NCBI GenBank assembly: GCA_965215225.1
Contig: OZ244039.1
Span: 2,170,001 to 2,234,000 of the forward strand
Reading direction: 5' to 3'
DNA length: 64,000 nt
From: G965215225 sp965215225
GTDB lineage: Bacteria; Pseudomonadota; Gammaproteobacteria; CBDBNL01; JAAOII01
Shown here piece by piece: positions 46,201 to 54,190 of this stretch (position 1 is the first letter of the stretch; every line of letters starts with the position of its first letter). The position numbers were made by a program, and so were the translations under genes. A model generated the notes under the pieces. That model was given only the letters and a program-made list of their open reading frames with translations, had not been told where the DNA came from and did not search any database.

Positions 46201-46363
46201 TGCTTCCTTCTCCATCGCTGCTCCCACCACCGCCGTTGCTACAGGAAACCGAAAGAAAAATAGCCGCCAGCAATGCAACAAAATATCTCCCTACCTGCTT
46301 CAATGAGAACAAAGGAAAAAGCGCGTTGCTCAAGTGCCACCAAATAAAAGTGAGTCTATTCAT
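43235..46363 (-). CDS. Type-3-repeat and GLUG-like lipoprotein
   Basis: A 1042-residue predicted lipoprotein. A 35-residue N-terminus leads to a lipobox (LSVSC-SNGGGG). A fibronectin-like segment follows (about residues 60-140, FTVIPHENFAELSWALP...YDFRVIFTYEDGSLGRL). Then come eight copies of a 22-residue acidic type-3 unit (DNDGTGDNADAFPTDPTETM), the DGLIEVQTQEEL block and a long region of GLUG-like repeats (GGLVG...SYA). The C-terminus (RDNRIWDFG...NPLGLGQDRWRRLEGGKPNIPDSAEL) is shared with its neighbour at 46674-49547 and differs from the EWRSWW type. Surface exposure and calcium binding are inferred from the repeats. Confidence 0.85.
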   Translation of the reverse strand: MNRLTFIWWHLSNALFPLFSLKQVGRYFVALLAAIFLSVSCSNGGGGSSDGEGSSGPEVTDLKTEFTVIPHENFAELSWALPSEPIREIKVQIIQGGQVIRDVPVDDSGAVSFRVDDLVEGADYDFRVIFTYEDGSLGRLNKEDVRTGLNTDGDELIDADDPDDDNDGTNDRADAFPTDPTETMDSDNDGTGDNADAFPTDPTETMDSDNDGTGDNADAFPNDPAETMDSDNDGTGDNADAFPNDPAETMDSDNDGTGDNADAFPTDPAETMDSDNDGTGDNADAFPTDPTETMDSDNDGTGDNADAFPNDPAETMDSDNDGTGDNADAFPTDPTETMDSDNDGTGDNADMNDDRDRLLDTDTKESLQNDKGMSCGRLTDCDGDGVNDDVDLDLDGDGLIEVQTQEELEGIHYVLNGTGRRFSEGEAVNVSGCGEGCRGYELVNNLTLSYTNSSGWQPLGGNASLKAFNRRSRSRQLGGVTVLYPYCQRGKAVEAGQVEADGFGGVFEGNGWTIHNLTIDLPDRTCVGLFAKARGEIRNLFIEGDRIIGKQLVGAVVGDGSFATIRNVHGRVRMVSGAGNSTIGGLVGSLYRSSLINSSAKTDSVTTDDARVGGLVGAAVFSNISGSAAMTINITGGNATKRSTVTVGGLVGYCAESTIASSFSITERIKSITTGQPNQQDHQTGGLAGRCGGTIIDSYALSGTIEGRGGNSIGGLVGQLSDADVDEVDNLPEVIRKSYAITESISGRTRVGGLDGANARMFSSFAITANLDTSGGEGGGLQGDDAGSTIWNSYAISGTIDTGNNLGSGLKTGLPNEEIVASFGIVHTMRSPGPRRGGLIGTIGDGATLLSSYAMMANVSDSTSLGGLVGTVLARRQTSDDKANIIASYGVGNVSSPGLYRRFADSSSSGKEGELNIVSSYWDNLTGSREAAILRNGSLAAIWTNGTEAMLADKAIWCDLNEDEMIDMDERRPDNRIWDFGVRAEYPIIRCTPPNPLGLGQDRWRRLEGGKPNIPDSAELKELIREFRAEQRALFPQHIADQ
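45310..45850 (-). repeat. 66-bp in-frame minisatellite, eight copies
   Basis: Eight near-identical 66-bp units encode the 22-residue type-3 unit. Only a few positions alternate (Thr/Asn and Thr/Ala codons), implying recent expansion. The neighbouring paralogue has only three such units. Confidence 0.92.
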
Positions 46364-46673
46364 AATGATTCGTTCTAAGTTGAGAAAATATAGTTATAGT
46401 TAATTATACTCCCACCTAACCAATAGTGCCTAAACCTTTGTGCTCTTAATCCTTCTTTAATAGAATGGCTAGCTCCTAACTAAGATACCTGCCATAAGGC
46501 TTTAATAAAACGGCTCTTTATTATTGATATGCTGTTGGATAGGTTCTTCAGAAAATACCTAGCAGATAAATCCTTGCCAGCTGAGAAGAATCTCTACTGG
46601 TTTCTTATCCCTCCTCTATAATTCTTCTATTAGCGCCCTCTTATGGGCCTTCTACTACTGTTATTGGGGTCGC

Positions 46674-49547
46674 TTATTGGTCTGCTATGTGCTGTGGAAA
46701 CAGAGCCCTTTGCTCGGCGCGGAAATTACTTATAAGCCCCCTCAGCTCGGCACTATCGGGAATATTCGGCTTGCCATCTTTCAATGAGCGCCAGCGAGTC
46801 TGCGCCAAACCAAGCGGATTGGGCGGCGTGCAGCCAATGATAGGATATTCAGCCCTCATATTCTCACCAAAATCCCAAATGCGATTATCAGGCCGCTTCT
46901 CAGCCATATCAATCATCTCATTTTGATTAAGATCACACCAGACTGCTCTATCAACCAACTCTGTCTCATCAGTCCAAATAGCTGCCAGACTCCCATTTCG
47001 TAAAATAGCAAGATCCCGCGAGCCATTTAGATTATCCCAATAGGATGAGACAATATTAACTATCCCCACTTGTTGAGTAGTCCTAGGGTCAGGGGGTGTT
47101 AATCTCCTATACAAGCCCGGGCTACTCACATTGCCGACCCCATAGGAAGCAATGATATTAGCTTGAACATCATCACCGTCAGTTTGCACTCTGGTCGAAA
47201 CCGAGCCAACCAGTCCACCTAATCTTGTGCTATCACTAGTATTCACCATCATAGCATAGGAAGAAAGGATCGACGCATCCTTACCAAGCGCTCCTGCTAG
47301 CCCACTATGCCCTGAGCCTGGGCCTTGCATGGTGTGAACAATTCCATAGGAGGCAACTATTCGGTGGCTAGCTGCGTTGCCAGATGTCAGACCTGACACC
47401 AAACCTCCCGCTTGTCCACTGCTCTTAGCATGAATGGTGCCAGAAATCGCATAAGAATTCCATACAGTGGTACTAGAATCACTCCCCAGCAATCCGCCAA
47501 CACCTATACTAGTAACGAGATTGGCAGTAATAGCAAAAGAAGAAAATGTATCACCTGTCCCACCTTCTAACCCTCCTACGCGATCACGCCCACCAATGCC
47601 TTCTGTTATCGCATAGGAGTCTATCATAACCTGACGGCCTTTGGAATCTCTAGGGCCACCCAGCTGTCCTACCAATCCACCTATATTATTTCCCCCTATA
47701 CTATTATTCTCATCTCTTCCCTCTATGGTTCCAGAAAGCGCATAGGAATCTCTAATGGCTGTGCCAGCACACTGACCAGCCAAACCACCCGTCTTATGTT
47801 CGTTCTCGAAAGCAGGACTGATGGATTTTATCCGTTCGGCTATGCTAAATGAACTGTCTATAGCAGATTCTTTACAATATCCTACCAATCCACCCAACGC
47901 AGCACTAATCGGAGCGCCACTAGGAGGGACAATAGTGCTACCACCAGTAAGGTTAGTTGTCATAGCAGCAGAATCGCTGATATTGCTGAAAATAGCCGCC
48001 CCCACTAGGCCTCCGGTTTGAGTGCCATTACCAGTCAAAGAATCCGTGACAGCAGTGGAATTAATAAGAGAACCCCAGTAAATGGATCCAACCAAGCCGC
48101 CAATAGTAGAATTCCCTTGCCCGCTAAGCCACCGAGTCCTCGCATGCACATTCCTAATGGTCGTAAAACTACCATCACCAACCACAACCCCTACCAGCTG
48201 TTTGCCGACAATCCTATCCCCCTCAATGAATAGATTGCGAACCTCGCCCTTTGCCTTAGCAAATAAACCAACACAATCACGGTCGGGAAGATTAATACTC
48301 AGATTACTAATCGTCCATCCATTCCCTTCAAATACCCCTTCAAACCCTTTTGCTTCCTTTGGCCCGTCTTTGCAATAAGGCGACCCCCCTTCGGTCTTTC
48401 CTAGTAGGTTCTCTGTAACCCTATTAAAAGCCCTAAGACTCACATTACCTCCTAGCGGCTGCCAACCAGCCGGATCCTCATAGGATAAAGTAAGATTATT
48501 AACCAGCTCATAGCCGCGACAGCCATCGCAGCCCAAAACATCAACAGCCTCCTCATCATCAAAGCGCCGTCCCGTCCCATTTAGCACATAACGGACCGCA
48601 TCCAATTCCTCTTGCATCTGAACTTCTATCAAGCCATCTCCATCTAGGTCTAAATCAACATCATCATTGACCCCATCCCCATCACAATCAGTCAAACGAC
48701 CACAAAGCTCACCAGCGCGGTTTTGCAAGGATTCCTTCGTGTCCGTATCTAAAAGCCCATCCCTATCATCATTCATATCGGCGTTATTCCCCGTCCCATC
48801 CCCATCACTATCCATAGTCTCAGTCGGGTCATTCGGAAAAGCATCTCCATTATCTCCCATCCTATCCCCATCACTATCCATGGTCTCAGTCGGGTCATTC
48901 GGAAAAGCATCTGCATTATCTCCCATCCCATCCCCGTCACTATCCATAGTCTCAGCCGGATCCGTCGGAAAAGCGTCCGTCCCATCATCCGTCCCATCAT
49001 TATCGCAATCTCTAACCAGTTGGCAACGTTTGGCTGCCTCCTCAGAATCAGGAACCCTATCGCCGTCATCATCCGGATCATCCTCATCTATCAATTGGTC
49101 CCCATCCGTATTCAGCCCAGTCCTAACCCCCTCCTTGTTCAGCCGACCTAAGCTTCCATCCTCATAAGTGAAGATTACCCGAAAATCATAATCCTCCCCT
49201 TCCTCAAGACCATCAACCCTATAAGAAGTCTCTCTCAAACCAACCGAATACTTCTCAACCTCACCACCTCGGCCAACCTCAACTTGAATGGAACGAACCA
49301 AATTCCTATCTCTCGGCAACGTCCATTCTAATATAGCATAGGTCTCATGCGGCCGAACCACCAACTCCGAAGAAGCAAAGCGAATAATAGGCTCTTCTTC
49401 TCTTTCACTGCCCCTTTCTCCCCCACAGGAAACCGAAAGAAAAACAGCCGCCAGCACAACAACAAAATATCTCATCCCCCCACCTGCTTCAATTAGAACG
49501 AAGGGAAAAGATGTTGATGAAGTGCCGACAAATAAAAGTTCGTCCAT
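46674..49547 (-). CDS. Type-3-repeat and GLUG-like lipoprotein, paralogue
   Basis: A 957-residue paralogue of the protein at 43235-46363 with the same domain order and the same C-terminus (FRAEQRALFPQHIADQ). The lipobox is LSVSC. Two starts are possible: the ATG at 49547, matching the neighbour's start, or the ATG at 49475, preceded by AGGTGGGGGG and giving a normal-length lipoprotein signal (MRYFVVVLAAVFLSVSC). It has three acidic 22-residue units against eight in the neighbour, plus an extra type-3 segment. The upstream sequences of both genes share TTTTCTCAACTTAG and TATTGGTTA motifs, so they are probably co-regulated. Confidence 0.85.
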   Translation of the reverse strand: MDELLFVGTSSTSFPFVLIEAGGGMRYFVVVLAAVFLSVSCGGERGSEREEEPIIRFASSELVVRPHETYAILEWTLPRDRNLVRSIQVEVGRGGEVEKYSVGLRETSYRVDGLEEGEDYDFRVIFTYEDGSLGRLNKEGVRTGLNTDGDQLIDEDDPDDDGDRVPDSEEAAKRCQLVRDCDNDGTDDGTDAFPTDPAETMDSDGDGMGDNADAFPNDPTETMDSDGDRMGDNGDAFPNDPTETMDSDGDGTGNNADMNDDRDGLLDTDTKESLQNRAGELCGRLTDCDGDGVNDDVDLDLDGDGLIEVQMQEELDAVRYVLNGTGRRFDDEEAVDVLGCDGCRGYELVNNLTLSYEDPAGWQPLGGNVSLRAFNRVTENLLGKTEGGSPYCKDGPKEAKGFEGVFEGNGWTISNLSINLPDRDCVGLFAKAKGEVRNLFIEGDRIVGKQLVGVVVGDGSFTTIRNVHARTRWLSGQGNSTIGGLVGSIYWGSLINSTAVTDSLTGNGTQTGGLVGAAIFSNISDSAAMTTNLTGGSTIVPPSGAPISAALGGLVGYCKESAIDSSFSIAERIKSISPAFENEHKTGGLAGQCAGTAIRDSYALSGTIEGRDENNSIGGNNIGGLVGQLGGPRDSKGRQVMIDSYAITEGIGGRDRVGGLEGGTGDTFSSFAITANLVTSIGVGGLLGSDSSTTVWNSYAISGTIHAKSSGQAGGLVSGLTSGNAASHRIVASYGIVHTMQGPGSGHSGLAGALGKDASILSSYAMMVNTSDSTRLGGLVGSVSTRVQTDGDDVQANIIASYGVGNVSSPGLYRRLTPPDPRTTQQVGIVNIVSSYWDNLNGSRDLAILRNGSLAAIWTDETELVDRAVWCDLNQNEMIDMAEKRPDNRIWDFGENMRAEYPIIGCTPPNPLGLAQTRWRSLKDGKPNIPDSAELRGLISNFRAEQRALFPQHIADQ

Positions 49548-49661
49548 CCATAATAATTTGTCCTAAGTTGAGAAAATACATGAAAATATTGTTATAGCTA
49601 AATATAGTTGCATTTAACCAATATTGGCCAAATTTTTGTGTTTTTTTAGTCCTCTTTTGCG

Positions 49662-50540
49662 CTAAGCAAACAATGGCTCTCCCACCTTCACCCTTTCACC
49701 TATTGGTAGCTTTATAGTAACAGCCTCCTCCATAAGAAGCACTACACTTGAGCCCATCAGAAAAAAGCCTAGCTCCTCACCCTTTACCAATAGCCGCTGG
49801 CAAAGGTCTTCTTTCTTGTCATTATGACTTGCCAAATAATCTGTGCCCCAAGAGGTGCGAATGGACGAAACAAAGAGTGCTCCCACCATTACTAAAACCA
49901 TAGAGCCTCTATGAGTATCACAATAAAAAGCCACCCTCTGGTTACGAGCATAAAGAGAAGGAATCCTTCTTGTTGCCCGTTCATTAACTGGAAATAAAGT
50001 GCCAGGCATAAAGCAAGTCTTGGCTAAAGTAGCATCGCAAGGACTATGGACACCATGATAATCACTTGGTGAAAGATAGAAGACAGCCGCAGATGTCAAG
50101 CGGGAAACCAAAGTATTATCATTTGATATGCCCAACAACTCAGCTATCTCATAGCTCTGTGCCTTGACCCTAACAACGCCATTTTTTATCTCATCATGAG
50201 ATACCAAGATACTATCAGCTGGAACTACCCAAGGGGCAGTGGAAATAGAACGAGCGCCCTCTTTCAGCCGCCGACTAAAGAAAGCGTTAAAGCTAGGATA
50301 CGAAAACGGGTCTTGGTTTTCCGCTTCTTCCATCAAAGGTCTATATATAAGAAGGAATAACCCAATAAGACTATTTTTAACCCATTGAACACGGCAATCT
50401 ACTAAATAGCGAGCAAAGCGGGCAAGTAGTTTGTGCCAACAGATTCTCAACTCAGTCGTCAAAGGGAAATACGAACATTGTCTATCAGGCGCGCTTTGCC
50501 CAAATAGACTGCCGCCAAGACGACTAGCTTGTTCCTCCAA
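49662..50540 (-). CDS. psd: Phosphatidylserine decarboxylase
   Basis: An inner-membrane pyruvoyl enzyme that makes phosphatidylethanolamine from phosphatidylserine. Family segments are clear: YPSFNAFFSRRLKEGARSI, PADS, SPSDYHGVHSPCD and GSIRTSWGT-like SSIRTSWGTDY. The C-terminal self-cleavage site reads MGSSVVLL, against the usual LGST, and keeps the Gly-Ser pair. The open frame extends to a TTG at 50540, but its first about 30 residues are encoded by a copy of the panC 3'-end repeat read in another frame, and family homology starts only at about residue 31. The true start may be a TTG at 50462 or 50450. The usual first dozen residues of Psd are missing, replaced by repeat sequence. Confidence 0.88.
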   Translation of the reverse strand: MEEQASRLGGSLFGQSAPDRQCSYFPLTTELRICWHKLLARFARYLVDCRVQWVKNSLIGLFLLIYRPLMEEAENQDPFSYPSFNAFFSRRLKEGARSISTAPWVVPADSILVSHDEIKNGVVRVKAQSYEIAELLGISNDNTLVSRLTSAAVFYLSPSDYHGVHSPCDATLAKTCFMPGTLFPVNERATRRIPSLYARNQRVAFYCDTHRGSMVLVMVGALFVSSIRTSWGTDYLASHNDKKEDLCQRLLVKGEELGFFLMGSSVVLLMEEAVTIKLPIGERVKVGEPLFA

Positions 50541-51071
50541 TAACAGATTCTCAACTCAGTCATCAAAGGGAAATACGGACATTGTCTATCAGGCGCGCTT
50601 TGCCTAAATAGACGGCTGCCAAGATGACTATCTCCTTGTCCACCTTTTTAGCTGGTTGCAAATCACCAGAGCGGCTAATATGAACATAGTCTACTTTCAT
50701 CCTAGCCGCCTCAAGTAGATGACTAGCTTGTTCCTCCAATAACAGATGCGTAACTCAGTCATCAAAGGGAAATACGGACATGCCTATCAGGCGTGCTTTG
50801 CCCAAATAGACGGCTGCCAAGATGACTAGCTTGTTCCTCCAATAACAGATTATCAACTCAGCCATCAAAGAGAAATACGGACATTGTCTATCAGGCGCGC
50901 GTTGCCCAAATAGACGGCTACCAAGATGACTAGCTTGTTCCTCCAATAACAGATGCGTAACTCAGTCATCAAAGGGAAATACGGACATGCCTATCAGGCG
51001 TGCTTTGCCCAAATAGACGGCTGCCAAGAGGAATAGCCTGTTCCTCCAATAACAGATTATCAACTCAGTCA
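50430..51071. repeat. Five degenerate copies of the panC 3' end
   Basis: Five direct copies (about 50430-50545, 50546-50743, 50744-50847, 50848-50951, 50952-51054) repeat the last coding bases of panC, which itself supplies the sixth copy. Most units are 103-104 bp. One is about 198 bp and reaches further into panC. Units join at the shared GATGACTAGC / GATGACTGGC sequence of panC. No intact gene lies here, and the first copy forms the 5' part of the psd frame. Confidence 0.9.
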
Positions 51072-51929
51072 TCAAAGGGAAATACGGACATTGTCTATCA
51101 GGCGCGCGTTGCCTAAATAGACTGCTGCCAAGATGACTAGCTCCTTATCCATCTTTTCAGCCGGCTGCAAATCATCAGAGCGGCTAATATGAACATAGTC
51201 TACTTTCATCTTAGCCGCCCCAAGGAGATGACTGGCCTGTTCCTCCAATAGACGATAGTTTCGCTCACCCTTTTCAATGGCGCTTTTTAACTGACTCAAG
51301 ACGGCATATAGTTGAGGCGCCCTCGGACGCTGGTCTTGAGTTAAATAGCGGTTGCGCGAACTAAGCGCCAAGCCATCCTTCTCCCTCCCAGTATCCACCG
51401 CCACCAACTCAACTGGAATATGTAATTCTTGGACCATAATCTCTATCACTCGCAGCTGCTGAAAATCCTTCTTGCCAAGTGCCATCCAATGAGGCACAAC
51501 TATATTAAGGAAGAGATTAACTATCATCAATACTCCGCTGAAATGACTTGGCCGACTCATCCCACAGTGTAATCCAGTCATGGTCGGGATATCTATCTTG
51601 GTAAGCGGTGGCTTCACATAAATATCTTCGGCAGCTGGAATAAAGATGAGATCCACTTTTTCAGCAGCACAAATCCTCTTATCCTCCTCCTCAGTGCGCG
51701 GATAATTGGCATAGTCTTCATTGGCGGCAAACTGAGTAGGGTTAATGAAGATACTGACTACCAGCAAATCGCATCTGTCTCTAAGGGCGCGCATCAAGTA
51801 GCCATGCCCTAGATGCAAATTGCCAAGAGTCGGCACGAAGCCTATAGTCTTATTCTGCCGCCTTACTTCTTCAGACCACTGAAACATAGCCGAGGGCGAA
51901 CGAATAACCTTGGGTTCAGCCGCCATCAA
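51072..51929 (-). CDS. panC: Pantoate-beta-alanine ligase (pantothenate synthetase)
   Basis: A 285-residue cytosolic enzyme that joins pantoate and beta-alanine with ATP to give pantothenate. The HIGH-like motif LHLGHGYL (about residues 38-45), FINPTQFAANEDY and the KMSKS-like LALSSRNRYLT (about 185-195) are present. The start overlaps the panB stop (ATGA-type junction), as expected for a panBC operon. Its last roughly 50 codons are the source of the tandem copies that follow. Confidence 0.95.
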   Translation of the reverse strand: MMAAEPKVIRSPSAMFQWSEEVRRQNKTIGFVPTLGNLHLGHGYLMRALRDRCDLLVVSIFINPTQFAANEDYANYPRTEEEDKRICAAEKVDLIFIPAAEDIYVKPPLTKIDIPTMTGLHCGMSRPSHFSGVLMIVNLFLNIVVPHWMALGKKDFQQLRVIEIMVQELHIPVELVAVDTGREKDGLALSSRNRYLTQDQRPRAPQLYAVLSQLKSAIEKGERNYRLLEEQASHLLGAAKMKVDYVHISRSDDLQPAEKMDKELVILAAVYLGNARLIDNVRISL

Positions 51930-52723
51930 GGTTTGGCTTCATACCAGTGCTCAGAGCTAGGGAAACTCCCTTCTAATACCTGTTTATGATAAAGAGAAAC
52001 CGCATCTGCCACCGACTGGGTCTCTGCCATAAAATCTTTGGCGAAGCTGGGCGAATAAGCAGATAATCCCAACATATCCTGGCTTACTAAGACCTGCCCA
52101 TCAGTAGCGGGACCACTGCCAATACCTATTACAGGTATGGTCACTGCCTGAGTAATCTGTTCAGCAACCTGAGCTACCACACACTCAATCAACAACATCT
52201 TAGCCCCTGCCTCCTCAGACCGCTTCGCCAATTCCACTAAGCCCTCCGCTTGTGATTGAGTCCGACCCTGCACTCTATAGCTACCAAGACGAGCGATCTG
52301 CTGAGGACGAAGACCCAGGTGAATACAAAGGGGAATGCCCTGCTGACTAAGAGATGCCATAATTTCTAACATGGTCTCATCCACTTCAAACTTGACAATC
52401 TCAGCCCCTGTGCGCATTAATCTCAATGCGCTCTCTGTCGCAACCCTCAGATCATAGCTACAACCTATGGGGATATCTGCCATAAGAAGCGAGCCGCAAT
52501 TACCACGCCAAACCATCTCAGTATGATAGACAATATCATCAAGGGTGACAGAGACAGTATTAGGATGCCCCTGAATAACCATACCAAGACTATCACCCAC
52601 TAATAGACACTCCACTCCCTGCTGAGAGATGACCTGCGCCATAGTAGCATCATAGGCAGTCAGACAAGCAAACTTCTTCTTATCCTTCTTGCGCTTCTTG
52701 AGTTTAGTTAACCAATCGCTCAC
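51926..52723 (-). CDS. panB: 3-methyl-2-oxobutanoate hydroxymethyltransferase
   Basis: A 265-residue enzyme transferring a hydroxymethyl group to alpha-ketoisovalerate, the first pantothenate-specific step. The Mg2+/substrate motif LLVGDSLGMVIQGH (about residues 41-54), CIHLGLRPQQ and IGIGSGPATDGQVLVSQDMLG are diagnostic. It starts with GTG at 52723. It lies 42 bases after purK on the same strand and overlaps panC by four bases. Confidence 0.95.
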   Translation of the reverse strand: MSDWLTKLKKRKKDKKKFACLTAYDATMAQVISQQGVECLLVGDSLGMVIQGHPNTVSVTLDDIVYHTEMVWRGNCGSLLMADIPIGCSYDLRVATESALRLMRTGAEIVKFEVDETMLEIMASLSQQGIPLCIHLGLRPQQIARLGSYRVQGRTQSQAEGLVELAKRSEEAGAKMLLIECVVAQVAEQITQAVTIPVIGIGSGPATDGQVLVSQDMLGLSAYSPSFAKDFMAETQSVADAVSLYHKQVLEGSFPSSEHWYEAKP

Positions 52724-52765
52724 AATGCCTCTATTTTAAGTAAAAAGGCATTCATCTTCACAGTC

Positions 52766-53860
52766 TTAATCCAAGCCCTTAGGCAAAACAAAGAATTTAT
52801 GATCTTTCATAATTTGGTTATCCGGTCGTTTAGGTGCCACCAGAGTGAAATGTCCCAGCTTACGACCAGCGCGCGCCTGTTTGCCATAGATATGTAAATG
52901 GCTATCCGGCTGAGACAATAGCTCTTGTTTGGCAAGACCTTCTGGTATGCGGCCAACTAGATTAAACATCTTGCTATGGCCGCGCAAGATTGGCTCAGCC
53001 AAAGGCAACCCAGCAATAGCGCGAATATGGTTGGTAAATTGACAGCAGCTAGCACCCTCAATAGTCCAATGCCCACTATTATGGACTCTAGGCGCCATCT
53101 CATTAGCAACTAGTCCCCGTTCAGTCTCAAAAAATTCTACCGCAATTACTCCTATATAGTCGAGTCTTTGTAAGATATCCGCCACCCAGCCTTTTAACCT
53201 CTGATGCCAAACAGAAGAAAGCTGAGCTGGAGCACAACTACTATAGAGAATCCCTTGGCGATGAACATTGACAACAGGTGGATAATAGACTATTTCGCCA
53301 TCTCTGGCGCGCGCCGCTATCAGTGATATCTCTCGCTTAATCTCTACTAATCCTTCCGCAATATAGTTTGACGAGTCCAATAGTTGCCCTGCCTTTCTTT
53401 TTAGTTGATCCTTAGAGCGAATAATTGTCTGTCCATTGCCATCATAGCCCAGTTGAATTGTCTTAACCACAAAGGGAAACCCCAGTTGAACTGCCGCCTC
53501 TTCTAACTCCTCGATATTACTTACTTCTAGCCATTTGACCACCTCTATGTCTAGATCAGTGAAGAATTGTTTTTCTTTTTTCCTATTAGCAGCTGTTTTC
53601 AACGCGCGAAGAGAGGGAAATAACACCTCTTTTTCTGCCAGCTGAGCCGCCAGATCAACGGGAACATTTTCAAATTCATAGGTATAAAGATCGGCGGCTT
53701 TACTAAAGTCATCAGAGTCTTTCTCATTATAGACCCTGCCCAAAGAAGCAGCACAAGGGTCGGGACAGGTGTCGTAGAAGACAAAATGAATGCCCAACCG
53801 CTGCCCAGCAAGCGCCAACATCTTACCCAGCTGTCCTGCACCCAGGATACCAATAACCAT
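52766..53860 (-). CDS. purK: N5-carboxyaminoimidazole ribonucleotide synthase
   Basis: A 364-residue ATP-grasp enzyme of purine synthesis. The N-terminal GILGAGQLGKMLALAG (residues 3-18), the ATP-grasp loop FPFVVKTIQLGYDGNGQ (about 129-145) and the metal/active-site stretch VEFFETERGLVANEMAPRVHNSGHW (written here in two parts: VEFFETERGL and VANEMAPRVHNSGHW) are intact. In most proteobacteria purK directly follows purE. Here the partner purE is at 57633-58118, separated by a GLUG lipoprotein gene and a small membrane-protein gene. The dispersed leader element (53895-53916) lies just upstream. Confidence 0.95.
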   Translation of the reverse strand: MVIGILGAGQLGKMLALAGQRLGIHFVFYDTCPDPCAASLGRVYNEKDSDDFSKAADLYTYEFENVPVDLAAQLAEKEVLFPSLRALKTAANRKKEKQFFTDLDIEVVKWLEVSNIEELEEAAVQLGFPFVVKTIQLGYDGNGQTIIRSKDQLKRKAGQLLDSSNYIAEGLVEIKREISLIAARARDGEIVYYPPVVNVHRQGILYSSCAPAQLSSVWHQRLKGWVADILQRLDYIGVIAVEFFETERGLVANEMAPRVHNSGHWTIEGASCCQFTNHIRAIAGLPLAEPILRGHSKMFNLVGRIPEGLAKQELLSQPDSHLHIYGKQARAGRKLGHFTLVAPKRPDNQIMKDHKFFVLPKGLD

Positions 53861-53894
53861 ATCTAATCTACGATAATAGAGATTTTATATTCCA

Positions 53895-53916
53895 TGAATT
53901 GACATCATAGATGCAA
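53895..53916 (-). promoter_or_regulatory. Dispersed leader element upstream of purK
   Basis: TTGCATCTATGATGTCAATT, the fourth and most diverged copy of the element found also at 1538-1560, 12137-12156 and 32035-32056. It lies 35 bases upstream of the purK ATG. Confidence 0.4.
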
Positions 53917-53940
53917 AGAACTACAGATAAGAGCCTCATT

Positions 53941-54190
53941 AGTTTAAGGAAGGAAATAGAACATCCGAACGGGTCTGGTTTAGTTGAGGTTTGCCAATGC
54001 CATCCAAAAACCACCGCTATGTTCTTTCGGTTGAGGCTGAGGGACTGGTCAAAGCTAGTCATCTATTTGAGAAGGGAAGCAGACCGTCTAACCGGGTCTA
54101 ACTGGGGGACGGGAGTTCCATTGGACAGGGCCATCTTATCCAAAGACCATCAGCCACACCATTGGAGTATAGCTGATGGTCTAAGTCGAG
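53941..54190 (-). pseudogene. Two decayed GLUG-gene 3' ends
   Basis: Two stretches (about 53960-54030 and 54085-54165) resemble the last codons of the adjacent GLUG gene: gggtctggtttagttgaggt with the following EWRSWW-region codons, degraded by substitutions and small gaps. They are interleaved with the segment ggactggtcaaagctagtc, which also occurs at 1722 after the giant GLUG gene. No open frame survives. Confidence 0.6.

Noticed and set aside
50755..50946. 63-residue frame resembling a protein fragment
   Set aside because: It is the panC 3'-end repeat read in a shifted frame.
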